From a virus: a DNA stretch of 21,079 nucleotides. The DNA lies in IMG/VR virus record IMGVR_UViG_3300046459_000316, positions 1 to 21,079 of that record; one strand, written 5' to 3'. Below the pieces are notes generated by a model, which saw nothing but the letters and a program-made list of their open reading frames with translations, ran no database searches and had not been told where the DNA came from. Of the stretch, positions 1-5,922 are shown one piece after another (position 1 is the first letter of the stretch; every line of letters starts with the position of its first letter). The translations under genes were made by a program, and so were the position numbers.

Positions 1-195
1 GATCCAGGCATCGAGGATGCGGTACACGTTCCAGTCGTCCCACGGGATCGTCTCGAACCGGAGCATGTCGCGGAACACGTCGCCCGAGCTCAGGCCAGCG
101 AGGCCGTGGAGGTCGTTGCCGTTGCCCATGCCGCCGCTGGCGCTGTCGAGCGACTGCTCCTTGTAGCACTCGCGTGACTTGGTGACGTGGGCCAT
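1..195 (-). CDS. Partial minor tail protein (5' part, runs off the left edge)
   Basis: An open frame starts with ATG at 195, shares a base with the tape-measure stop (TGATG at 197-193) and runs 65 codons without a stop to the left edge. The visible residues include SRECYKEQ near the N-terminus and a segment reading DMLRFETIPWDDW near residues 45-57. The position directly after the tape measure is where siphoviruses encode distal-tail or minor tail proteins. The 'R-D-x-L-R-F-x-x-I-P-W' stretch loosely recalls beta-sandwich segments in phage tail proteins, but that resemblance is weak. The function is inferred from position only. Confidence 0.6.
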   Translation of the reverse strand, partial: MAHVTKSRECYKEQSLDSASGGMGNGNDLHGLAGLSSGDVFRDMLRFETIPWDDWNVYRILDAWI

Positions 196-1850
196 CAGGA
201 ACGCCTCGGGGTCGAGTAGCGGGCGCCGGCGGACTGGCTGGCCGACAGCAGGATCGCGGCCACGCCCGCGGCATCGCCACCGACTGCCACGATGTTCCGG
301 GCCGCGGTCTGGTCGAGGTGGTGCCAGACGTCCTGGCGGCCACCGTGCGGGACTATGGTCCCGTCGGTCGCGGGAACGAACCGCTCGGGACCGCGCTCGC
401 CGACCATGTAGGTCATGCCACGGGTGACGGGGCCGCCGGCTGCGCGATGCTTCGGGTGCGTGATGGCCCAGATCGCGGCCCGGGCCTTGGCCCGCTCGGA
501 TGGGTCGCCCTGCTGCGCGGCCCATTGCAGGCTGCCATTCGTGTCGATGTTGTTGACGAGGTTCTGGGCGATGACCGCCCATGCGTCCTGCGCCGCCTGC
601 CGGATGGCCGGGATGTTCGACCGCAGGCCGCGGGCGAGCGCCTTGCTGAACAGTCGCGCCCGGAGATAGGCGATGTTCTCCGCGAGGGTGATGGGATGCT
701 CCATCTCGTACTTGAGCGCGACCATCGCGGAGCGCACGTGATCGCGCTGCGAGCGGAGACCCTTGCCGATCTTCTCGGGGATCTTGGCCGCGGCGTGCTC
801 GATGTCCGGCATCGCCGTCGTCATCCCCTTCGCTATCTGCTTGGAGGTATCGGCGCCGACGGCCTCGCTGATGGTCTCCAGCTGGGGCTTGTGGACGACT
901 ATGCCGTCGATGATCCCCAGGACGATCTGCGCGGCGATGTCCTGTCCAGCCTGGTTGGCAGCGGCCTCGGCTCCTCCGAGGTTGTTCGTGAGCAGTGGGG
1001 CGAGGATGGGCGCGATCTTGTCGAACGCATCGACGATGCCCAGGATGGCGGGGACCAGTTGGTCACGGGCGAACACCGCGGCGTCCTTCATGACCGGCAG
1101 GAGCTTCTGCCCGATGGCCTCCTTGGCGTCCTCGATGGCGATATCGAGCGACTCCATGGCACCCTGGGTCGTATTGGCGTACGCCTCCGCCTGGCCCGCC
1201 GTCTGCTTCGATATCGCGCCCAGCGCCTCGGTCGCGCTGGCTCCGGCCTTGACCGCGATGCCGTACCGCTTGAGGACGCCGACATTGCCCGAGTAGACCT
1301 TGCCGAGGACGGTGGATGCATCGGCCAGCGACATGCCGCGGAGCCGCGCCAAGTCCATGGCCTGGCGTTGCAGGCCGAGGGCCTTGTTGACGTCGTGCGT
1401 GATAGCGACGAGCTTGGCCAGGCTATCCCGCTGGTCGCCATCGCTGAATGCGAGTTTCTCGCGCTCGGCGATGACCTTCTCGATGGCGTCGGTATTGCCG
1501 TTCCAGCCGGCCACGTTGGCCTTGAGCGATGCATTCAGGCGCTCGATGCCGGCTTGCTCCTCCTCGGCCAGCGTGACGAACTCCTTGGCCATGTCGACGG
1601 CAGTGCCGACGGCCGAGGTGATGGAGCTGAACGCAGCCAGGCCGGCACCGACGCCGATGCCACCCATCAGCGCACCCGGGATGCCGCCGCCCTTGCCGAG
1701 GTCGGCCTTCAGGCTCTTGATCCGGCCCGAGAACGACTTGTCGAACGACTTGGCGCCCGCCTCGCCGGCGTCGGCTCCGGCCGCGGTCGCGTCCTTCTTG
1801 AGCGGTGCGCCGTCGCCACGCAGTCCGAAGACTAAATCTCCGATGTTCAT
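195..1850 (-). CDS. Tail tape measure protein
   Basis: This 551-aa protein is the likely tape measure, which sets siphovirus tail length and is threaded through the tail tube. Its supports are position (after the tail assembly chaperone), a hydrophobic Gly/Ala-rich segment at about residues 54-85, long Ala-rich helical stretches, and the motif MVGERGPERFVP at residues 482-493, which is common near tape-measure C-termini. At roughly 1.5 Å per residue it would give a tail near 80 nm, short for a siphovirus. The ATG at 1850 follows GGAAG with a 6-nt spacer. It also overlaps the stop of a 10-codon mini-ORF (ATGA), and its first nine bases (ATGAACATC) are repeated 29 bp upstream. Confidence 0.9.
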   Translation of the reverse strand: MNIGDLVFGLRGDGAPLKKDATAAGADAGEAGAKSFDKSFSGRIKSLKADLGKGGGIPGALMGGIGVGAGLAAFSSITSAVGTAVDMAKEFVTLAEEEQAGIERLNASLKANVAGWNGNTDAIEKVIAEREKLAFSDGDQRDSLAKLVAITHDVNKALGLQRQAMDLARLRGMSLADASTVLGKVYSGNVGVLKRYGIAVKAGASATEALGAISKQTAGQAEAYANTTQGAMESLDIAIEDAKEAIGQKLLPVMKDAAVFARDQLVPAILGIVDAFDKIAPILAPLLTNNLGGAEAAANQAGQDIAAQIVLGIIDGIVVHKPQLETISEAVGADTSKQIAKGMTTAMPDIEHAAAKIPEKIGKGLRSQRDHVRSAMVALKYEMEHPITLAENIAYLRARLFSKALARGLRSNIPAIRQAAQDAWAVIAQNLVNNIDTNGSLQWAAQQGDPSERAKARAAIWAITHPKHRAAGGPVTRGMTYMVGERGPERFVPATDGTIVPHGGRQDVWHHLDQTAARNIVAVGGDAAGVAAILLSASQSAGARYSTPRRS

Positions 1851-1879
1851 ATTTGGCTTCCGGGGCTATGGATGTTCAT
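1847..1879 (-). CDS. 10-residue mini-ORF bridging zinc-ribbon gene and tape measure
   Basis: ATG at 1879 overlaps the stop of the zinc-ribbon gene (ATGA). The frame encodes MNIHSPGSQI and ends in TGA at 1849-1847, which overlaps the tape-measure ATG (again ATGA). It starts with the same nine bases as the tape-measure gene. It could be a translational relay that keeps ribosomes moving into the tape-measure gene, or simply a small duplication of the start region. Whether it is translated cannot be told from sequence alone. Confidence 0.35.
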   Translation of the reverse strand: MNIHSPGSQI

Positions 1880-2103
1880 GGCCTACCCGCCCGCAGGGTC
1901 TCGGGCGTGATGACCCGGCCCGTCACCGGGCCGCGTGCCGGTGCGTGCCGTCCCATGCCCGACCGCTCGCCGGTCTCGCGGTAGGTGCCCCAGCAGCGGG
2001 GGCACAGGTACAGCGGCACGCCGGGTCGGGGCGAGGGCATCAGGAGCCCGCCGCGCTCGACCAGGCGCACCCCGCGCCACGCACCGCACCAGCCGCAGGG
2101 CAT
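1876..2103 (-). CDS. Small zinc-ribbon-like protein
   Basis: This 75-aa protein has two CxxC pairs, CGWC at residues 3-6 and CPRC at 34-37, the pattern of a four-cysteine zinc ribbon. The C-terminal part is basic and Gly/Pro-rich. The ATG at 2103 lies one base after the stop of the tail assembly chaperone frame (TGACATG), and the stop overlaps the mini-ORF start. A zinc-ribbon protein between the chaperone and the tape measure is not a universal siphovirus gene. A role in tail assembly is suggested only by position. Confidence 0.65.
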   Translation of the reverse strand: MPCGWCGAWRGVRLVERGGLLMPSPRPGVPLYLCPRCWGTYRETGERSGMGRHAPARGPVTGRVITPETLRAGRP

Positions 2104-2104
2104 G

Positions 2105-2425
2105 TCAGTTCACCAGCCGCTCGCCACCGGACAGCAGCGTGCCCGTCCAGATGCGGGCCAGCTGCTGCCAGCCCGCGACGTTCGCCTGGCCGGTCCGGGC
2201 CGGCCTGGCGGGCTCGTCCTGCCAGGCGCGGGCGCGCTTGGCGGCGTAGTCCTTGACGGTCGCCATCAGGGTGCCATGCGCCACGGCGTACTCCATCAGC
2301 CGGCTGCGCTCGTCGATGTCCCGGCGGTCCCGGTCCTGCGCGTACGTCCAGTGGATGAGGAGCTGCTCCTTGGTCCACCGTCCCCGGATGTCGCGCCAGT
2401 CGAGGCCCCAGGTCCGGAGGGCGTA
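2105..2425 (-). CDS. Tail assembly chaperone, downstream (gpT-like) frame reached by apparent -1 frameshift
   Basis: This frame is -1 relative to the upstream chaperone frame and carries convincing protein sequence: EYALRTWGLDW, then GRWTKEQLLIHW and DRDRRDIDERSRL before the first ATG (2296). Because the good coding signal begins well upstream of that ATG, it is probably made as a C-terminal extension of the upstream product, like lambda gpGT. The exact joining point is not determined, so the start given here is approximate. I see no canonical X XXY YYZ heptamer in frame; the nearest homopolymer is GGGG at 2409-2406. An alternative is independent start at ATG 2296, which overlaps the upstream stop (TGATG). 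A sequencing indel is also possible. Confidence 0.7.
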   Translation of the reverse strand, partial: YALRTWGLDWRDIRGRWTKEQLLIHWTYAQDRDRRDIDERSRLMEYAVAHGTLMATVKDYAAKRARAWQDEPARPARTGQANVAGWQQLARIWTGTLLSGGERLVN

Positions 2426-2880
2426 CTCAGCGATCGCACCAAGCGGAGCACCGGCTCGTTGATCGCTGCCTCGACCCGCTCCAGTGCGATCTGCGAAGGC
2501 AGACCAAACACCATGGCCGCCAAACGGGGCGCCGTCGCCGATAAAGGGTCCTCCACCGTCACCATGAGCTCCAGCGCGGCAGTGATCTCGCGCCGTGTCG
2601 CCCGGGCCCGGACGGCATCGGCGCCGCCCAGCACGCCGTCGATGTCGTACGCCAGGACGAGGTCGAGCGCCGTCCGGGTGGCAGCGGTCACCAGCGAGCG
2701 CATGCGCGCCTCGTCGGTATCGCCGTCGGTGGTCTCGGTCGACGACAGGGCGTCGGCGTACCGCTCGAGCCAGACCTCCGACTCGTCATAGGTCAGGGCG
2801 CGCAGCCGCACCGGCTCGCCGCCCATGGTCACATCGAGGACGCCGGCCAGGCCGGCATCCTCCGTCCGCTCGACCGTCAC
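2296..2880 (-). CDS. Tail assembly chaperone, upstream (gpG-like) frame
   Basis: The 194-aa frame starts with GTG at 2880, overlapping the major tail protein stop (GTGA). Its first ~150 residues look like a globular, helical protein (LRALTYDESEVWLERYADAL, then AALELMVTVEDPL). This is the gene that normally lies between the major tail protein and tape measure and makes the gpG-type chaperone. From about residue 152 the sequence turns into Ser/Gly/Thr-rich low complexity (GASTGATSGDGG and a run of serines). That tail is probably the out-of-frame shadow of the real gpT-like sequence. The zero-frame product still ends at a proper TGA, so a short form could be made without frameshifting. Confidence 0.75.
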   Translation of the reverse strand: MTVERTEDAGLAGVLDVTMGGEPVRLRALTYDESEVWLERYADALSSTETTDGDTDEARMRSLVTAATRTALDLVLAYDIDGVLGGADAVRARATRREITAALELMVTVEDPLSATAPRLAAMVFGLPSQIALERVEAAINEPVLRLVRSLSTPSGPGASTGATSGDGGPRSSSSSTGRTRRTGTAGTSTSAAG

Positions 2881-3680
2881 GGGACGCGCAGTCGCCAGCG
2901 CGGGGTGTTGGGGGTGGCGCCCGAGTAGCGGCTCTGGATGGTGGTCCGGATCGAGCCGGTGGCCTCGTCGCCCCAGGTGATCTCGGCCGCGTCGGTGATG
3001 GAGATGCCGGAGTCGAGGATGAGCTCGTAGTAGCCGTTGGGCGCCTCGCCCACGAACGCCCACTGGTTGTAGGCCGTGTCCGGCATGCGCCGGATGGTCG
3101 AGCCCGTGATCTCGGTCTTGCCGTCGCCGTTGGCCTCGACCACGGCGACGCCCGAGAGGTGGGACTTCTTGAGGGCGTCGCGGAACTGGAGCCCGGTGCC
3201 GCCCGCGCCGAGGGTGCCCACGAAGTCGATGACCCGGTACTCGGCGAGGGCGCCGGTCACGTTGATGCGGACGTAGTCGCCGGCCGTGAAGTTGGTGATG
3301 GCCGCGACCTTGATCGCGAAGTCGCCGATGTTGGCGGCTGCGGCCAGGGTCGTCGTGCCCGGGGTGCCGGTCGCGTCGGTGTTCAGCGTCGTCGCGTACG
3401 TCGCGCCCGGGATGGCCAGCGGCAGCTTCGCGCCCGCGATCTCGACCATCGTGAACTCGCCCTCGACGACCTGCTCGGTGAGGTAGTCGAGGCCCTGGAT
3501 GGGACCCAGCATGCCGTTGAGGTCCGGGCGATACCACGCCTGGTTGACCCGGATGGTCGTGTCGTCCATGGTCGCGCCGACGCCGTTCCAGGCTGTCAGC
3601 ACGCCGAGCGCCCGGTAGTAGATCTGTGCCGCCCCGATGGCGACGGCATTGGGATCGATGACCTGGGGCATTCCCCACAT
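2877..3680 (-). CDS. Major tail (tube) protein
   Basis: This 267-aa protein has beta-rich, Thr/Gly-rich sequence typical of tail tube subunits. It lies between the tail terminator and the tail assembly chaperone, the usual slot for the major tail protein. Features include GEFTMVEIAGAKLPLAI near residue 75 and a central Ala/Thr-rich loop region. ATG at 3680 is preceded by GGAG with a 5-nt spacer; a second ATG at 3671 is possible but has poorer spacing. The assignment rests on position and composition, since no diagnostic motif is visible. An inserted Ig-like domain around residues 105-165 is possible. Confidence 0.75.
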   Translation of the reverse strand: MWGMPQVIDPNAVAIGAAQIYYRALGVLTAWNGVGATMDDTTIRVNQAWYRPDLNGMLGPIQGLDYLTEQVVEGEFTMVEIAGAKLPLAIPGATYATTLNTDATGTPGTTTLAAAANIGDFAIKVAAITNFTAGDYVRINVTGALAEYRVIDFVGTLGAGGTGLQFRDALKKSHLSGVAVVEANGDGKTEITGSTIRRMPDTAYNQWAFVGEAPNGYYELILDSGISITDAAEITWGDEATGSIRTTIQSRYSGATPNTPRWRLRVP

Positions 3681-3687
3681 CCCTTCT

Positions 3688-3701
3688 CCGGGCGTACCCG
3701 G
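3688..3701 (-). other. Short hairpin overlapping the major tail protein ribosome-binding site
   Basis: CCGGG and CCCGG form a 5-bp stem with a 4-nt loop in the 36-bp gap before the major tail gene. The stem partly overlaps the GGAG Shine-Dalgarno sequence, so it could modulate initiation. It is short and may be chance in GC-rich DNA. Confidence 0.25.
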
Positions 3702-3716
3702 CTATCTCTGCGCCTC

Positions 3717-4118
3717 TTAGGCCGTTGCGTAGAACTCCAGGAACACGTCGTAGAACGGTCGGCGCGTCTGCGGATCGCGGGTCACCCCGTCGATCGTGGG
3801 CGCGTACGCCCGGTGGATGACCCGCCCGCTGACCGTGGCCGGCGTCAGGTTGTGGACCGCGTCGCTGACGGCACCCGCCAGCTGGCGGGCGGTGATGGCG
3901 CCGGTCGGCGAGTCCTCCGCCCAGCAGCGCCCGATGCCCTGCCAGAACTGGAGGCCGACGCGCCCGGAACCCGGGCCGAACGGCGTCCGGCTGGTGGCGT
4001 TGTCGATGATCTGGACGCAGGGCAGCGCCTGGATCTCGGAGCTCACGCGGGGCGTGATGGCGGCCACGTCGGGGTCGCTCTTGATGACCGTCAGGACGGC
4101 GCCGAAGATGTCGATCAC
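3717..4118 (-). CDS. Tail terminator / tail completion protein (gp17-like, DUF3168-type)
   Basis: This 133-aa protein starts MIDIFGAVLTVIKSDPDVAAIT and contains PCVQIIDN and a C-terminal FYDVFLEFYATA. That pattern fits tail completion proteins: a short N-terminal helix, then a beta-sheet ending in a strand. The GTG at 4118 overlaps the stop of the gp10-like gene (GTGA), which fixes the start well inside a longer open frame. It lies between the gp10-like gene and the major tail protein, where tail terminators cap the tube. The family call is from pattern and position, not a search. Confidence 0.7.
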   Translation of the reverse strand: MIDIFGAVLTVIKSDPDVAAITPRVSSEIQALPCVQIIDNATSRTPFGPGSGRVGLQFWQGIGRCWAEDSPTGAITARQLAGAVSDAVHNLTPATVSGRVIHRAYAPTIDGVTRDPQTRRPFYDVFLEFYATA

Positions 4119-4552
4119 AGGTTCACCCGGGGGAACCGCTCGCGGACCGTGCGCACGAGGCTGGGTCCCATGCGCAGGCCGGCGGGCCCGAGGAACGGGT
4201 GCGGTGACTGGCGCGACGTGCCGGTCTCCTGGAACCGGGCGGGGAACGAGAAGCCGACCGCGACGTCGGCGCCCTGGCGGTCGGGCTTGAACCGGCGCGG
4301 AGTCGCCACGTCGGTGTTGTGGTCGATGCGCTTGCCGAGCGCGAATCCCGCGACGCCGCCCCGGGTGACGAGGCCCTGGCCGTAGGGTGCCGCGTCGGGG
4401 ACGTGGGGATGGACGTCGGCCAGCAGCTGCTCGCCCACGTCGACCATGGCGTCGGCCACCTCGAGGATGACCGGGTCGGTGTTGACGCGCATCCGGATGC
4501 GGTAGCGGGCGCCCCGCGAGATGGTCGGGCCGAACTTGGGCGCGCGGGCCAT
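4115..4552 (-). CDS. HK97 gp10-like tail component
   Basis: This 145-aa protein has an N-terminal region with a helix (VILEVADAMVDVGEQLLADVHPH), then PDAAPYGQGL, and a C-terminal segment ending HPFLGPAGLRMGPSLVRTVRERF. This order matches HK97-gp10-type neck/tail proteins, where a helix, a 'tG.L..s' loop and a closing 'hPfl.pAl' segment are typical. ATG 4552 directly abuts the previous stop (TAGATG). Its neighbours are the stopper upstream and the tail terminator downstream, the standard connector order. The family assignment is moderately firm. Confidence 0.72.
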   Translation of the reverse strand: MARAPKFGPTISRGARYRIRMRVNTDPVILEVADAMVDVGEQLLADVHPHVPDAAPYGQGLVTRGGVAGFALGKRIDHNTDVATPRRFKPDRQGADVAVGFSFPARFQETGTSRQSPHPFLGPAGLRMGPSLVRTVRERFPRVNL

Positions 4553-4882
4553 CTAGGTCGCCTCCTCGACGAGGTGGCAGTCGATCTCGACGTGGTGGTG
4601 GGCGCCGGCGGCATCGCGGATGCCGACGACCTCGAACACCCGCGAGCCCTCGGTGATGCGGTCGGAGTCCGCTATATCGGGGACTCCCGGGATATACATG
4701 GTGTACTCGCCGACGACCGGGCCGCCCTGGCTGAGCTGCGCCATCTCGACGATGCTCTTGGGCTGGACGCTCGCCGCCAGCGTGGCGACCGTCGACCACG
4801 TCTGGCTCGGGATGCCCCGGTCGTCGAGGGCGCCCTCGGCCGGCCGCTCGATGGTGACCTGGTGATTGAGCTTGTTGGTCAC
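4553..4882 (-). CDS. Head-tail stopper / joining protein
   Basis: This 109-aa protein starts at GTG 4882, overlapping the connector stop (GTGA). The sequence has the layout of phage head-tail joining (SPP1 gp16-like) proteins: an opening strand pair (HQVTIERPAEGALDDRGIPSQTW), a middle region (ASVQPKSIVEM) and a C-terminal barrel with VFEVVGIRDAAGAHHHVEIDC. The length is normal for the family. It would close the portal after packaging and attach the tail. Much longer open sequence upstream in this frame is shadow. Confidence 0.75.
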   Translation of the reverse strand: MTNKLNHQVTIERPAEGALDDRGIPSQTWSTVATLAASVQPKSIVEMAQLSQGGPVVGEYTMYIPGVPDIADSDRITEGSRVFEVVGIRDAAGAHHHVEIDCHLVEEAT

Positions 4883-5490
4883 AGGGAGATGACCCCCGGC
4901 AGCGCGCCCAGGATGGCATCCCGCTGGGCGGTCATCGAGCCGCTCGCGGAGTAGATCTCGCGCCAGTCGCCGATGTCCTGCTGCACCAGGCCGGGGTTGG
5001 AGTTCATGGTCAGGCTGGCCAGCTGGATGCAGCCCTCGCGTGCCCACGACGGCACGGTGGCGGGGCCGAACGCACCAGTGGCGGTCACGGTGTTGAAGCC
5101 CCGGTAGAACATGCCCGTGCCCAGCAGCGCCAGCGTCGACGCCGGACCGTCGGGGCCCGGGCGGGGACGGAGCAGGACATTGGCCAGCGAGGCGGTGACG
5201 TAGACGCCGCCCGTCTCGGGCTGGTCGCCGGACGCGATGCCGAGCGCCGTCAGGCTCCGGATGCCGCAGCGGCGGCCGGCCTGCGATGGCTTGAGGCTGC
5301 TGGCCGTCCGCTCCACGTCGAACAGCAGCGTGGTGGATGTGCTGGCGTCGCTCGGCCGCGGCGCCAGCCACATCCCGAGATATCCCTCCATCAGGTCCGA
5401 GGCGGCCTCGATGAGGGCGCCCAGCGCGTCGTCCTCGATGGTCGAGTCGGTACGCGCCCGGATGTCGGCGATGGAGCAGAGGAGGGGCAT
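4879..5490 (-). CDS. Head-tail connector / adaptor (gp6-like)
   Basis: This 203-aa protein begins with CSIADIRARTDSTIEDDALGALIEAASDLMEGYLG. Such an N-terminal helical pattern (an 'L..i...ta..dd..l..li..as..ie.y' shape) is typical of gp6/gp15-type adaptors that sit under the portal. A helix after residue 150 (WAREGCIQLASLTMN) would complete the bundle, with a longer-than-usual central beta region between. ATG at 5490 is 3 nt after the preceding stop and has no clear Shine-Dalgarno, so it probably relies on coupling. Confidence 0.7.
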   Translation of the reverse strand: MPLLCSIADIRARTDSTIEDDALGALIEAASDLMEGYLGMWLAPRPSDASTSTTLLFDVERTASSLKPSQAGRRCGIRSLTALGIASGDQPETGGVYVTASLANVLLRPRPGPDGPASTLALLGTGMFYRGFNTVTATGAFGPATVPSWAREGCIQLASLTMNSNPGLVQQDIGDWREIYSASGSMTAQRDAILGALPGVISL

Positions 5491-5493
5491 CGC

Positions 5494-5859
5494 TTAGAAG
5501 TAGTCCGAGGTGAGGGTGACGTTGGTATTGGCGGCCATGTTCAGCTTGTAGAACTGCTCCGCCCGGCCGGCCTGGAGCCGGTAGTAGGCGGTCGTGGCCG
5601 TGGTGATGGTGAGGTCGGCGGTGGTGTATGGGAGCGCCGTGCCGACGGTGTACGGGACCTTTGTGAATGTCGTGCCATCCACGCTTCCCAGGATCTGGAC
5701 GGTGGCGGTCGGGGTCGCGCCCACCGTGGAGACGATGCGGATGGTGGCCGGACGACCCGTGTCGACGAATCCCGCCCGCGTGTCCTGGATGGTGTTGGTG
5801 CTGTCGGCATTGCCCGTCTGGGCTGCCTGCATGCTGCCGGGTGCCGCGATGGTGGCCAT
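5494..5859 (-). CDS. Small beta-rich virion protein, possibly head decoration
   Basis: This 121-aa protein is rich in Thr, Ala and Val with alternating beta-strand pattern (ATIRIVSTVGATPTATVQILGSVDG and later AYYRLQAGRAEQFYKLNM). It is placed directly after the major capsid gene, where head decoration or stabilisation proteins often lie, but no family motif is certain. ATG at 5859 is preceded by AGGAG with a 6-nt spacer. A strong hairpin separates it from the capsid gene. Only the structural-protein assignment is reasonably safe. Confidence 0.55.
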   Translation of the reverse strand: MATIAAPGSMQAAQTGNADSTNTIQDTRAGFVDTGRPATIRIVSTVGATPTATVQILGSVDGTTFTKVPYTVGTALPYTTADLTITTATTAYYRLQAGRAEQFYKLNMAANTNVTLTSDYF

Positions 5860-5882
5860 CTGGGTCTCCTGGGATGGATGGA

Positions 5883-5916
5883 CCGGGGGAGGCGAGGAGG
5901 AGCAAGCCTCCCCCGG
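5883..5916 (-). terminator. Perfect 11-bp hairpin just after the capsid gene
   Basis: CCGGGGGAGGC (5883-5893) and GCCTCCCCCGG (5906-5916) are perfect inverted repeats with a 12-nt loop. On the minus strand the hairpin begins 6 nt after the capsid TAA. No U-tract follows, so a classic intrinsic terminator is not shown. It may attenuate transcription, or protect or separate the abundant capsid mRNA from downstream genes. Confidence 0.6.
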
Positions 5917-5922
5917 AGCCGA

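Noticed and set aside
318-1835. 505-codon open frame on the plus strand
   Set aside because: It lies wholly opposite the tape-measure gene, and its Arg/Gly/Asp-rich sequence has no domain pattern. It is an antisense shadow of GC-rich coding DNA.
2595-4385. 596-codon open frame on the plus strand
   Set aside because: It spans several well-supported minus-strand tail genes and has biased composition, so it is a shadow.
3717-4919. 400-codon minus-strand frame ending with the tail terminator gene
   Set aside because: Only codons from GTG 4118 onward look real; the rest is His/Arg/Pro-rich shadow.
4553-5905. 450-codon minus-strand frame ending with the stopper gene
   Set aside because: Only the last 109 codons look like protein. 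The upstream part is the out-of-frame shadow of the connector and the decoration-like gene. The GTGA overlap at 4882 gives a proper start.
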